From Parasponia andersonii (Eukaryota > Streptophyta > Magnoliopsida > Rosales > Cannabaceae): a DNA stretch of 64,000 bases. The position numbers and the translations under genes were made by a program. Positions 36,362-48,365 of this stretch are shown here, in pieces. The notes below the pieces were generated by a model. It was not told the DNA's origin. It saw only the letters and a list, made by a program, of their open reading frames with translations, and ran no database searches. Position 1 is the stretch's first letter. The number at the start of each line of letters is the position of its first letter. The stretch is from positions 625,856-689,855 of the forward strand of contig JXTB01000172.1 in NCBI GenBank assembly GCA_002914805.1, in the 5' to 3' direction.

Positions 36362-38635
36362 GTCGTCACCACCTTGCTCCCAGGTGACAAAGCAGTCATT
36401 TTATACACTGGAGCCAACTCTCAGAATCACCAGGTCCAAAACTTGGCCATAACCAAAATCCTCTCAGACTCTTTTCTCATGGAATGGACCAAATCTCCTC
36501 ACAACCCTTTGATGACTCCGGTCAACGGCATTGACCCAATTTTGTTTCGAGACCCAACGATGGCTTGGCGGGGCCCCGACGATATCTGGCGGGTCATAGT
36601 CGGAGCCCGGATTGATGGGAACGGGTTAGCGATTCTGTACAAAAGCAGAGACTTTGTGAAGTGGACCCGGTTTGAGACTCCACTTCACTCGTCTAAGAAC
36701 ACTATAATGTGGGAGTGTCCTGATTTTTACCCCGTGGGAATCAACGGCTCAGATGGTAACAACCACTATACGGTTCGAGATCAGTATCAGAAGAAGCATG
36801 TTCTTAAAGCCAGCTTCAATAACAGTGATCATTATATAGTGGGGAAATATGCGCCTGAAACAGAGGAGTTTAAAATCGAGACCGACTTTTGGAAGATGGA
36901 TCGGATCTTAGATATGATTATGGCAAGTTTTACGCCTCGAAATCGTTTTACGAGGGTGAAAAGCGGAGGAGGGTAATCTGGGGCTGGGTCAGTGAGTCGG
37001 ACAGTGACTCTAATGGCAAGACGAAAGGCTGGTCTGGCCTTCAGGTAATACTTCTGTAGAAATGTAGAATTTTAGTATTGGTTTTTCTAGTTTTGACTTA
37101 CGAGTTTGAAAAGGCTCAACTTAATAAAGTTAAGGTATTTGTGTGATTTTATTCTTTAGGTTCATTCTCTCAAAGACAAAACTCTTACTGAAATTTTTTC
37201 TTTTATGTTCATTTTTTTTCAGTCGTTTCCCAGAAGTGTTTTTCTTAGCAAATCCGGGAAGCAATTAGTACATTGGCCAATTAAAGAAATTGAAAAACTA
37301 CGAAGTGAGACAGTTAATCTCCAAAACAAGGAGCTTAATGGTGGATCAGTGTTTGAAATTTCTGGTGTCACAGCTTCACAGGTAAACTAATTGAGTCCTT
37401 TTTTTTTTTCCGAGGGAGAATCCTCTTAGTTATGCTAATTTTAATCATTAGTTTAAAAAGTAGAAAGGTTCTTCAATTCCTTACATAGTTATATTTGGTT
37501 TATCAACTAAATAAATTACCAGTAAAGTATCTGACTTAGCTAATTAGTGACAATAAAGTCGTATTTAGTATATTTTTAGCAAGAAAATAAGAAGCATTCT
37601 CAAATCTTAGAAACTGCACATATGAAATAATAGAGTTTTAATTTTATTTTTTTTTGCACGTTATATACCTGTTTTTTTGGGTCTAATTTTTAACAGTTTT
37701 TGACAAAAAAGAATGTTATTTTCACTAATTAGTTAATTGATGGATTTTTCTGGTCATTTATTCAGTTCATGGACCAAATGGTCACTAATTGAAACATTCA
37801 AAGATCTCTAATGCCACAAACCCTAAAAGGTAAGTGTTAGTTTCATTTTCTCTAATTTGTTTCGTTAAGGCGGATGTGAAAGTCTCATTTGAACTAACCG
37901 AAATAGAGGAGGCAGAGTCATTGGACCCGAGATGGGTTGACCCCCAACTGCTTTGTGATAAGAAAAACGCAAAAGTAAGAGGCAAAGTTGGACCATTTGG
38001 TTTGTTGGTTTTGGCTTCTGATGACTTGACTGAACAAACTGCAATCTTCTTTCGCATATTCAAAAACAGTGAAAACTACATTGTTCTCATGTGTAGTGAC
38101 CAAAGCAGGTGATGACTTAATATGAATTTTTTTTTTCTTTTATTGAGATTGGTATGATACTGATAATATTTGAGCAGGTCTTCATTGAGGAATGGGCTTG
38201 ACGAAACTACATATGGGGCTTTCCTAGACTTGGACCCTCGTCAAGAGAAAATAACATTAAGAAGCTTGGTATTTATCATCTTAATCTTTGGTTTTTCACT
38301 TTCATTATGCCTTTGTTCTTTATCCTATTTTTGTTGGTATTAAAAACTAAAAAAGAATGTTAATAATAGGCCCTTTAAGATCTTATGTATGGATATTTTA
38401 TTTTTTTTTGTGGTAGATTGATCATTCAATTGTTGAGAGCTTTGGAGGAGAAGGGAGAAGTTGCATCACTGCTAGAGTTTATCCGGTACTGGCAATTAAC
38501 AAAGATGCCCGCTTGTATGCCTTCAACAATGGAACTAGTAGTGTTAAGATCTCAAAGCTTAATGCTTGGAGTCTAAAGAGCGCTCAAATTGTGTCCATGA
38601 AGAGGAGAAGAAAACCAATAATTGGTTTACAATAA

Positions 38636-39610
38636 TGATTGGAAGATTTGAAATTTTAATTCTCATAAACAATCTCAATTTCAAAATTGAGGCAATGCAA
38701 AAGGGATTCTTCATTCTTAGCTTGTCTTTCTTTGTCTTTGCCTTTGCCTTGAATTTATTTAGAAGAAGGGATTTTGTCACATTATTATTTAGAAGGAAAT
38801 TTTCACTAATCATTATTACTAGGGTTATCTATAAAAAATTACTTTGAAATATAGTCTTTATGCAAATTTATCTTAGTATTATGGTTTGTGTAAAATTATA
38901 CATCCACATTTTAATTCTTTATAAATTTGTACATTCGGCATATGAATTGATTAAAAAATTTATTCTAAACGCGGAATCCGAATTAAGGATATCTTATTTC
39001 TGTTTACTAATATAAAAATATATATGAAAAATAGTTTAAAATAATTAGCATACATCTCTCAATTTATACACAAAAAATATAAATTTGCATAAATTTGAAA
39101 CATGAAAGTAAAATTTTGCACAAACTAAAAAATATGATAAAAATTATAGAAAATTCATACTTCACGTATTTATTTTTTACAATTATCTGTTATTACTATT
39201 AACTTTCTTTTTTTTTGGGGTGGAACCAGTGGTCAAATATTTTATTATGATAAAATCACCCAAAAAAAGTCAGATATGAGAAATATGTGAGCGACAATTA
39301 TGAAATTATGAGTGTTATTATCTTTATGAGGTGGTTGTGTAACGTCTAGTTACGGAACTTGCAATTTGCCAATTTAGGAGTGAAGGTTGCCTGTATAATA
39401 TTAACATGGAAAGCATTGTATGGCATTCTTCAGATAATAACTAATACTAAGGAATTTGTTCGGTGACAAAACAAAGTTGCCTCTGCAAGTAAGTTCAATA
39501 TTTATGGTAGATAACACTTCTTGGTCTATAGCCACTTACTTTTTTCCGTCGAAAAAAAATATGGCCTTTACTTTTGGCTTTTGTCCATTGTATCCTTATC
39601 TTGTAGTTAT
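38636..39610. other. 3' flank of invertase copy 3, then AT-rich DNA
   Basis: The first about 200 bp match the 3' flank of copy 2 (AAAGGGATTC, TTGCCTTGAATTTA) and so belong to the duplicated unit. The rest is AT-rich with no gene seen. Confidence 0.5.
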
Positions 39611-39616
39611 TCATAA

Positions 39617-40452
39617 TAAAAAGATATATATTACATTGTATTATATAATTTAAATTTTAAGGTAACATTGTACAATAGTCACTCTTCTTATTTTTTCTGT
39701 TCTTAATTTCTCTTTCATATCTTTATCCCTATCAAAAGTGGTTTATTGTAAATAAATTTCTAAAAAGTGGTAATTTTACAAGTGATATTTTCCTAAATAT
39801 TTTTAAAAATAGTATTTTACTGAATAAATTTTTAAAAATGATATTTTTCAAAATTAACTTTTTAATACAACGTCTTAATACAAATATAAAATCAAACATA
39901 GTACTGTAATAGAATAATATAATACAATATAATCCAATACAATACATCACAATATAATACAATATAATATGAGGCATAAGACATGGCCTAAAGTAAAGTC
40001 AGTTTACACTCTTTTTTATTTTATTTTAATCAATAATAATAATAATTATTAGACAATTTGGTTTGTTACTTGCTTAAATGCTGGCCCTTCTAATTATGTT
40101 GTTTATTTAGATCATATTTGGTATATTATATTGTATTATATTGTATATAGTTGTATTGTATTGTATTATTTTATTATAGTACCATGTTTGGTTTTGCATT
40201 TGTATTAATATGTTGTGTTAAAAAGTTAATTTTAAAAATATCATTTTAAAAAAATTTTCTTAGGAAAATGCCATTTTCAAAACACCACTTGTAAAATTAC
40301 CACTTTTAAAATCTATTTAGAAAAATACAACTTTTGAAAGGGATCAAGTGATGTCGAAAAGAAATTAAGAACAAAAAAGTGAAGAGAATAAATATTGTAC
40401 AATACTATGTTAAAGTTAAAATTATGCAATATACTATAATAATGACCTTTTA
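39617..40452. repeat. Long foldback (inverted repeat) element
   Basis: The left arm 39617-39990 and right arm 40110-40452 are imperfect reverse complements over more than 300 bp. Paired landmarks are ATTGTACAATA / TATTGTACAAT, TTCTTAATTTCT / AGAAATTAAGAA and GTGGTAATTTTACAAGTG / CACTTGTAAAATTACCAC. The inner parts are rich in TATTGTATT-type words. No coding capacity. It is a foldback or long-TIR MITE; a MULE derivative is possible. No target duplication was settled. Confidence 0.65.
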
Positions 40453-41440
40453 TTTTATATTAGATAATATTATCTGTATTGTATTAAATTTTATTATCGT
40501 ATTAAATAATACAATACCAAAGCATAATCAAACACAATATTATGTTTAATTAATATAATATATAGTCTTTATATAGTGTATCGAAAATGAATTTAGTTTG
40601 AATTTTAAAGCTGCATTTCAAAAAGACTCGACATGTTAAAAAAAAAAAAAAAAACACAGATCATATATAGATAGCTTAAAAAACGGCATGTCATTTTTTT
40701 TTTAAAATAATGGGCCAACGAAATGTCGTTGATTTCTTGGACTATGGTCATTATTATAATTCTAGTCAGAGGTTTACCTTAATTGATAATCTTATCTCAT
40801 CTCTAGTATAAAGGTTTAAATTTTGAATTCTATATTATTTAGCGTTTATGTTTAATAATAATAAATAGCCCCCAATTAAGCTCTTAAATTGTACTTATTG
40901 TCTTATGTACTTTGGCTCTCAAACCTTTTAAGTTAAATCGTGAACTAGCCATGATTTATGCAATTGTTGTAAGCACAAGGCTTCTTATCTTTTTATTGAT
41001 TTCTTCATAATGTTGTTGGATTCACTTTGACAAGTGCTAGAATTTTCTTTGAACAAAAAAAAAAATAATAACTTTCGCACTGCATAAAGTAAGAAAAATT
41101 ATGAAATCTAGTATTAATTTTTTTTAATTAACCGTTTCTCTTTATTTGATTAAATGATTATTACAGTCCTTTAAGTTAAATTGAGCTCGTGTTTTGTAAA
41201 CAATAGATTTTTTAAAAAACATTAATAATTTGTTATAGATATGCCATTATTGTACACTTGCCGAATTTAAAATAATCCACTATATAAGTTAAAGATTTAA
41301 GGGTCAAAGTGATATAATGAGCATGTAGATTTTTTTTTTTTAATATCATTCATTTTTCATTGAATGGAATTACATCTTTTTGAAAAAAAAATTGTTTCTT
41401 TGACAAGAATAAAAAAAAGGTTATTATCTCATTCTATAAA
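40453..41440. other. AT-rich spacer, no gene
   Basis: Low-complexity AT-rich DNA with poly-A and poly-T runs. A short pair of ATTTAATACGA / TATTGTATTA-like words near 40490-40540 resembles the interior of the preceding foldback. Nothing else is recognised. Confidence 0.4.
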
Positions 41441-41648
41441 TATATAGTTGTCAATCTAGTAGGTGTTTTTTTTGTCGTTAGATCATCGTTACCAACGATT
41501 ATAATAAAATACATGAAAGTCGTACATCATTAATATTATTTTTCTTTTTTACTTTTTAATATAAAAAATGTGCCAAAAAAAAAATTTCATTCGTCAAAAC
41601 CTATGTATAGGTAAAAAAAAAATCTCCGCTAGATTGGTGTCCTATATA
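41441..41648. mobile_element. TA-targeted MITE, first of a cluster
   Basis: Terminal inverted repeats of about 31 bp: the left end TATATAGTTGTCAATCTAG pairs with the right end read in reverse (TATAGGACACCAATCTAG), each followed by a poly-T run. Both ends lie in TA repeats. The interior shares AGTCGTNACATCATTAAT and ACCTATNNATAGGTAAAAA wording with the element at 60135-60496, so they are one family. Non-coding. Confidence 0.65.
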
Positions 41649-41659
41649 TATATATATAT

Positions 41660-41930
41660 ATATATATGGCACAACTTCACACTAAGTATTCTTTTTTTTT
41701 TCATGTAAGTATTATTTTACCTAATTAAAATTCATCTTTCACGTATAAATATTATAAAAATATATAGAGAGAAAGATCATTAAATAGTGTGCATATATTT
41801 TTCTTTTCCAACTATTGAAATCATTTTAACTGTTAGATTAAAAGAGAATACTTATAGATAGGTAAAAGAAACTGCCCATTGAAGAGAGACCCATATATAT
41901 ATATGTATATATATATATATGTATGGATCA
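41660..41930. mobile_element. Second MITE-like element in (TA)n DNA
   Basis: The left end (ATATGGCACAACTTCAC, then TTCTTTTT) and the right end in reverse (ATATGGGTCTCTCTTCA, then TTTCTTTTACC) form weak terminal repeats between (TA)n tracts at 41645-41668 and 41895-41930. A further left-end-like sequence starts about 41925. Non-coding and degenerate. Confidence 0.4.
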
Positions 41931-42139
41931 TTATTCACTAAGTTTTTTTTTTTTAACTAATCTATAGATAGAAAGAAAAAAAATTATTAATTATGGCTCA
42001 TATATACATAAGAACGAAAGAAAAAAAAATGATCAAATAATAAGTTCAAATCTAAAAGCACACAACAAAATCATGAGTTAGGTATACGATTACCACTTTT
42101 TTTCAAATGTTTAACTAAATTTATCATTATTTTTAGATT

Positions 42140-42381
42140 CTATCACTTTTAGGAGGAAATTAGTCCATAATTCATCAAGAATCCGTCTAGAATCTATTAA
42201 GAATATGTTAAATTACCCCTGATATCAAAAATCTATCAAGAATCCATCAAGATTGTCAAAAATTCATCAAGAATTTATCAAGATCCTATTAATATCACTG
42301 CCAATATCAAGAATCCATCAAGATCACCGCTGACGTAAAAAATCTGTCAAGATCATTAAGAATTCATCAAGAATTCATTTT
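42140..42381. repeat. Cluster of degenerate ATCAAGAAT words
   Basis: About ten copies of (A/T)CATCAAGAAT, ATCAAGATC or close variants are spaced irregularly by 11-30 bp. This is a diverged short-period repeat with no coding frame. The following solo LTR inserted at an AGAAT within it. Confidence 0.6.
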
Positions 42382-42386
42382 AGAAT

Positions 42387-43903
42387 TATCACGACCAAAA
42401 ACCCGGGTTAGTGGTAGAAGGGGAATTTCATAAAGACGGGAAATTCCTCGATTTATTTAAAAAGTGTCAAAAGTCTTAGTTTTATAAAACGGTCCATTTA
42501 AATAAAATAATTAGAATTTTATCCCACCACTCCCACAGTTCAGATACACCATTAAACATAGACTGAATAATAATTTAAAAACACGAAGTCAAATATAAAT
42601 CCAAGCATCATCATCATCCACGTCAAACGTTAAATACCAGAATGACATACATAAGTTCACAGACCAAGATAGAATGTAGTAATCTTGATTCAATGCTAAA
42701 CAAAATCTAAACAATCTAAACACCATGACGATAAGCTTCGAGCATTACCAAGATGACGAACTACAATCATGATAGCCTCTTACTCCTCTTGATCACCAAG
42801 ACTGAACACCACCTGAGAAAGAAGGTAGGGAGGGTGAGCATAAAATGCCGAGTAAGAAAAATGATTACCTCGGTAAAAAACATTTTAGTGATGGAGAATT
42901 CCTGCATAATTAGTTTAGTCCAAAACATACATATATATATATATAATCCAAGCCGGAAATCTATATATATATATATATATATATAAAGCAGTATAATCAA
43001 AACCATTCAATTCATATGCACATAACAAAAATCAACCCATACTCATGAGCTCTCATCCTCTCATCTGTGGAAACCCAGAATGATGGCACTAAGTATGCCT
43101 AATAGCCTGCCTGACACCTAAGCCCATACCTGGAGGGGATACTCATGTGTCACCTACCAAATTTGGAGGGACAATCAAATTGCCTACGCTGGCCAAATGG
43201 GGAGGTAATCAAAAGTAACAAAACCCCACGTGGGTTTACGGACTCTACACCGATAGTGGGACACGCAGCGTCACACTATAAACCCATGATGCTAACACGG
43301 TGCTCATGTATGATCGTATGACACGTGCAATACAGAAGTGAAGTGTGAAAATAATCATGCTTAAGCTTTTTAAATAAATAAGTATATTAGGCTTTATAGG
43401 AAAACAGGCAGCATAACAGCCCTATTTTTAATATATCCAAAATAACTTACACTCAGAAAATTCTCAGAGCAATATAATATGTATACATCATACAATCAAT
43501 TCCTATCACATATATTCAAGAAAACCAAAAATCATATTTGTTCTCATATGTTGCATAAAATAAGTTTTATTCGAAAACGATATAAAACAGAGGTAATTGA
43601 GTCCCTACCTCACTCGAATAGCGATACCATACTATTGAATCCTTAAGGCATTATTGACAATCACCTGAAGGGTTAAGGACCAATTCCAAGCCCTCGATCG
43701 TCCTCTTGCGAAAAACTAACTTCTCAACGGAGTTTTAAATCTACAAACGGACTTCTTCACTGAATTCTTAGCACCTAAATATAGCTACGTTAGACATAAA
43801 ACTTGTCCAATTCAGATTCGGGATCACATGGGGTCGGTGGTATGCAAAACGAGGTAAAATCTCGACCGTCTGAATCAATTTCCGTGCCGGTCACCAAACA
43901 TAT

Positions 43904-43946
<43 letters not shown>

Positions 43947-44071
43947 AAATTTCCCATTTTTCGAGTACAATCTAAAAATGATAACAAAAATACAATCCAA
44001 TGGCCGGATCAAAAAGTCAAACTTAAACTCAAAATATCCAAAAATTACAACTTTTGATTCGAGCATTATAG

Positions 44072-44123
<52 letters not shown>

Positions 44124-44610
44124 GAGCTTCCTCTCGACGAGACGAATCCAACGAGTCCGATTTGAGGTCGAACGAAGGTCGGAATCATCGTTGGCGGCTA
44201 AAAATCCGAAATGGATACTTCGTCTTCTCCGGCTCCGGTGGGCTTCTCCGGTGGCTGCAACTGCTCGGCGTTGACTCGGCGCGGTACAGGGGAGCTTCGC
44301 TGGTGGGCTGTGCGGGCGGACGATACCCGGGAGGCGAGTTGCAGCAGTGGCCCTCCTTCGGCCGAGGGAGATCCGAGAGAGAGAAAGAGAAAGAAAAAGA
44401 ATACCCACGTGAGTGGGAATATATGGGATTGTATAATTTTTTTAAAAAATTGCACTATAGTTCCCGGTTCCCAAATCTCTATCAATTTCGTCCCCCAAAA
44501 TTTGTAATTTAGTCCTTTTGCACAAACTTTTTGCAATTTAATCCCCTAATATTATATCCAGAAAATTGATAAAATGTCCAAATTACTCTCCCAAAATCCG
44601 GGTTTTTACA
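42387..44610. mobile_element. Solo LTR related to the one in invertase copy 3 (fossil)
   Basis: A 2224-bp block begins TATCACGACC and ends GGGTTTTTACA, flanked by AGAAT at 42382-42386 and 44611-44615. Its start (AGAAGGGGAATTTCA) and several internal segments (CTGAATTC, TGGTATGAAA/TGGTATGCAA) match the solo LTR 31483-33963, so they are one family of different age or subfamily. It carries three long (TA)n tracts (about 42930-42985, 43905-43943, 44079-44119) and a GC-rich island at about 44125-44400 in the same relative place as its relative. Confidence 0.8.
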
Positions 44611-44937
44611 AGAATAGTGGTATTGTAGTAGATTTAATTAATAAGAAAAAAAGTGATATACAACTAATTTATTCCAAAAATCAAAGCTTAAAAAATGGGG
44701 ATGGCAAGGAAAAGGCCGTGTCAAACAAATAAAAGATATTACCAGTAAGGAATTTTTTTTTTTTTTGAGTTCAATCATTATTAAACGGTTTTAGTGCAAA
44801 CCATTTATTTATTTGCTTTTTATGTAATTTTTCTATTTTTTTAATTAGTTTACTTTCGTTTTGAAAAAAAAAAATCCTAATGTTTATGATTTCGTACAAA
44901 TATTCAACCAACATTTTCAAGTATATCCTCCTTTTAA

Positions 44938-47900
44938 CTCAGATTTAGAGCTGTAAATATGGACGGCCCAGCCCGTTCGGGTCGGAGGAGAAATTTGGGT
45001 TAGGCCGGGTCGGCCTTGGAATAGAAGCGGGCCAGCCCGGCCTGGCCCGCAAAGCAATTTTGAAGGCCCAACTCGGCCCGGCAGCCCGCAGGGCTAAAGT
45101 TCCAGGCTGGGCTAAATCTGAGCCAAATCTGGCCCGGTCTGATAATTTAAAAATTAAAACGAAAAAATAGAACAATAAATTGAAAAATGAATCTTTTTCA
45201 ATAAAAAATAAAATAACTAGTTGTATACATACTTATTTAGTAAAATAAATAACTAAAATTAATAAGACAAATTTTAAAAAATAGAATAACTCAATCAAAT
45301 AGTAAATAAAAAAATTAAGAAATTATTTATTTATTTATTAATAATGACTACCTAATTAAATACCTTACCAAATAAAACCCATTGGGATAAAACCTTGGTA
45401 AGGAAAAAAGAGTGTAGTCTAAACTCTAATGTCTAACTATTATAATTAAAAATTTAAATTATCCAAAAAGTACAATTAGAAGTTACAAAATTAAAATTAC
45501 ATCTTGTTTCTCTAAGCATTGGTGCTTGTAACGTCTTCTTCTTCGACATTTAAGCTTTGGAATTGGTCAACAAGTTCTTCATTGTATGTGGTATGTTGTA
45601 TTAGCTTTCTAGCATGTTCCTAATCTCTAATACATGCAAGTACCTCAACCATGTCACTTGTCAATGAGGTTCTTCATTCTTCAAGTATCCTCTCAGCTAT
45701 GCTAAAAGCAGATTCTGAAGAAATCGTTGATACTGGAATAGTTAAAATATCTCTTGTTAATTGTGAAAGCACAAGAAATTTTGGTTAACGTTTTTTCCAC
45801 CATTGTAAAATATCAAAGTCCTCATCATCTGAATCTAGTATGGAGAAGTCTGCATGTAGGTAAGTGTGAAGCTCATTAAACTGTGACGTCATTGTTGGTG
45901 TTAAGGCCGGACTTGATGATGATGAGCCAGTGGATGAAATAATATCCCATGTTTGCCACCTTTTCTTTGATCGTTGTTGGGTATGTTGACTTTGTTGACT
46001 CATTAAATTGCCAAACTTATTCTTATATATAGAAAATACTTCAAACAACTTGTTACGTGCATTACTATATTCATGTGAAAAATCTAAATCTAAACATGCA
46101 CTAATGTGTGAAAGACATTTTGAAAGACCATCCAATTTTACTCTAGGATCTAAAACAAAAGCAAAATAATATAATAAAGGAATTTTCTTATAATATTTTG
46201 TTAGTTTTGCTTGCATTTTTTCTACAATTGGTTTAAACAATTCATTATTTCTATTCAAAAAAAAACATGTTATACATTTCATTAATAATATGCAAATCTA
46301 AAGGAGAAGTAGGAGTATAAACAGCAGATAAAGAAATAGTACTATCATAAAAAACTTCTAAAAATTGTATAAATTGTGTGACAATATACCTATCTCGATT
46401 TTCTAATACTGCAGAACCTATTTTTGAGTTGTAAAAGATAGTAATAACAGATTCATACCTTATTGTGTTCTTTAACATCAAATAAGAAGAGTTCCATCTA
46501 ATAGGCATGTCTAGTTCAAATTTCCTCGGTTTAAGACCTTCAGCCTTACAATATCTTTTAAACTCAGCTATACGCGGGTTAGAATTATGAATCCAAGAAA
46601 TAATACCTCGAATTTTTGAAATATGTGAATCTATAACCTTCATACATGATTTTATAATAAGATTGATGATATAGCAGACACAACATTGATACATTAAAAA
46701 ACCTCCGTTATGTGTTGATAAACTTTTCAATATCACCAATGGCCTACCATTGTAGAAGCATTATCTAAAGTGATAGAGATAATACAATCTTGTATACCAT
46801 AATCTTCTATAACACTTAAAATACGCTCACAAATATTCTCAGCATTATGTTTATGATCAATGAGTTTGAAACCAATTATTTTTTTATGCATAACCCATTG
46901 TAATTCACATAATGTGCAACTACACTTATATAATCTTGGTTAGTCCTATCACTCCAAATATCAGATGTTAATGCAACACTAAAGTTTAATGAATGCATTT
47001 CAGATTTTAATGCAATTTGCATTTTATTATATGCAGCAATAATGTCACTTCTAGTAGTTGTTCTACTAACTGACCTAAATTGTAGATAATATGATCTTCT
47101 AACATGTTCTTCAAAAAAAGGATTCTCACCAAAATTAATAGGCAAATCAGTAGCAGCAATTAATTTACCTAGAGATTCTCTAGCAACATTAGAATCATAG
47201 GTCCAAGTACTTACCGAACTGTCTTTGTTGAATTGAAGCTGAGATTGCATGGGGATCATTTCCTCTATTATGTTTTTCTGCACATTTTTCGCCGTGGGTT
47301 TTAAGGTGTCGAGTCCTACCAGTTGAAGTTGCAATTAAGAGTTTTGCACAAAATTTACATTTTCCCATTCTTTTCTTCGTGCCATTCACATATTTATATT
47401 CAATATCAAAATAGTCCTATACTTTTGAAGTACAAGCCTTTGCATGTTTTGAGATGGCACTTCCCGAACTACTATCTTGAGTAGCACTTCGAGTTCCACT
47501 TCCACTAGTAGGAGCACCCACTCAAGTATGTGTACGAGGTTGATTTTGCATTTCATGGACTTGATCATCGCCTTCTTCTACTAGGCCGATTTGCATTTCT
47601 TCCATTTCGGAATCATGATCATCTATTCTATATTCATTGTCATCTAAATCAATTAGAATATTTCTATTCATATCCATATCCTACAATACCAATAATATTA
47701 CTTGGTAAATTTATAAATTTATACATAAATACACATATTAAATATTATGCACATATGCATTAAAAACATTAAATTAACGAAATAATATTTATACCTCCAC
47801 TCCACATATTCATAAAAGAAATATGCATATTAAATTTAAAGAAATAAATACATTAAATTTAAGAAAATAATAAAACATAGAAAATAATTTTTACTATTGT

Positions 47901-48365
47901 ATTAACAAAATTAATAGACAATAAATTAAAGATATGATGATCGAATTAGAGAAATATTCAAACCTTGAGTTAAAAGAGTTGAGACTTGATAATTGAAGCT
48001 TTTGTGACTGGACTCACTTGAATATATATTTTTTTAAAATTTTAAAATTGATATGGAAAATATTAAAATAAATAATAGAATTAAAGAAATATTAAGAAGA
48101 GAGAATATGAAGATTGAAGAAGATATATGAAAAAAATGAGTGAATAAGAGAGATATTTATAGAAAATTACACTGTAATAATCCCCCTCCCCAACGGTCAT
48201 ATGACTGTTACGTGGGAGGGGAGGGGGCCAGCACCAATGTCCCAACCCGGCCCGACCTTAGAGGTCGGGCCATTCACACCCAGACCGACCCAGCCCGCAG
48301 GCCAAATGAGCGGGCCGTGTGCTGGCCCGTTGGGCCCGGCCCAAATTTTCAACCCTACTCAGAAC
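44938..48365 (-). mobile_element. hAT DNA transposon, degenerate but with recognisable ends
   Basis: The element runs 44946-48357. Terminal inverted repeats: left TAGAGCTGTAAATATGGAC, right in reverse TAGGGTTGAAAATTTGGGC. The flanks CTCAGATT (44938-44945) and CTCAGAAC (48358-48365) agree at 6 of 8 bases, as expected for an aged 8-bp hAT target duplication. Both subterminal regions are packed with GGCCCG/CGGGCC words (44965-45140 and 48245-48350). The transposase is coded on the minus strand. Several stops and frame changes show it is no longer active. Confidence 0.85.
45512..47677 (-). pseudogene. hAT-family transposase (degenerate)
   Basis: The likely start is ATG at 47677 (MDMNRNILIDLDDNE...). 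Domains in order: a BED-type zinc finger at about 47270-47360 (CKFC, then RHLKTH); a hAT catalytic core with NPFFEEHVRRSYY, LTSDIWSDRTNQDYISV and MPIRWNSSYLML at about 46450-47110; a DUF4413-like linker (FVLDPRVKLDGLS) near 46140; and the C-terminal dimerisation segment at about 45660-45790 (ILTIPVSTISSESAFSIA). Stops are seen early (after NQPRTHT, near 47522, and before DYFDIEYKYVN, near 47416) and late (after IAERILEE and CIRD), with frame changes between the central pieces. This is the autonomous-type RICESLEEPER/Tam3-like lineage of plants, not a host gene. Confidence 0.85.

Larger units (their letters stand above)
31228..38635 (+). pseudogene. Cell-wall invertase copy 3 (GH32), interrupted and decayed
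   Basis: It has the same exon plan as copy 2: exon 1 31228-31384, mini-exon 34002-34010, exon 3 34218-34401 plus 36366-37044, exon 4 37223-37381, exon 5 37870-38108, exon 6 38178-38268, exon 7 38417-38635. A solo LTR splits intron 1 and a copia fossil splits exon 3. Own lesions: a TAG in exon 1 at 31333-31335 (where copies 1 and 2 have CAG), Trp to Leu in WMN, the exon 3 acceptor AG changed to AT at 34216-34217, and a 1-nt loss near 36890 in exon 3. FRDPT, WECPDF and GGEGRSCIT survive. Introns 3 and 5 are compact (178 and 69 bp) and probably close to the ancestral state. It differs from copies 1 and 2 more than those do from each other in exon 3. Confidence 0.9.

Noticed and set aside
41640-44120. 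Long (TA)n tracts considered as a structured array
   Set aside because: Simple TA microsatellites tied to MITE ends and an LTR; no spacer structure, hence no CRISPR-like array.
43800-44536. Several overlapping open frames on both strands, some with runs of YIYIYI
   Set aside because: They run through (TA)n tracts and the GC island of a solo LTR; no protein family is recognisable.
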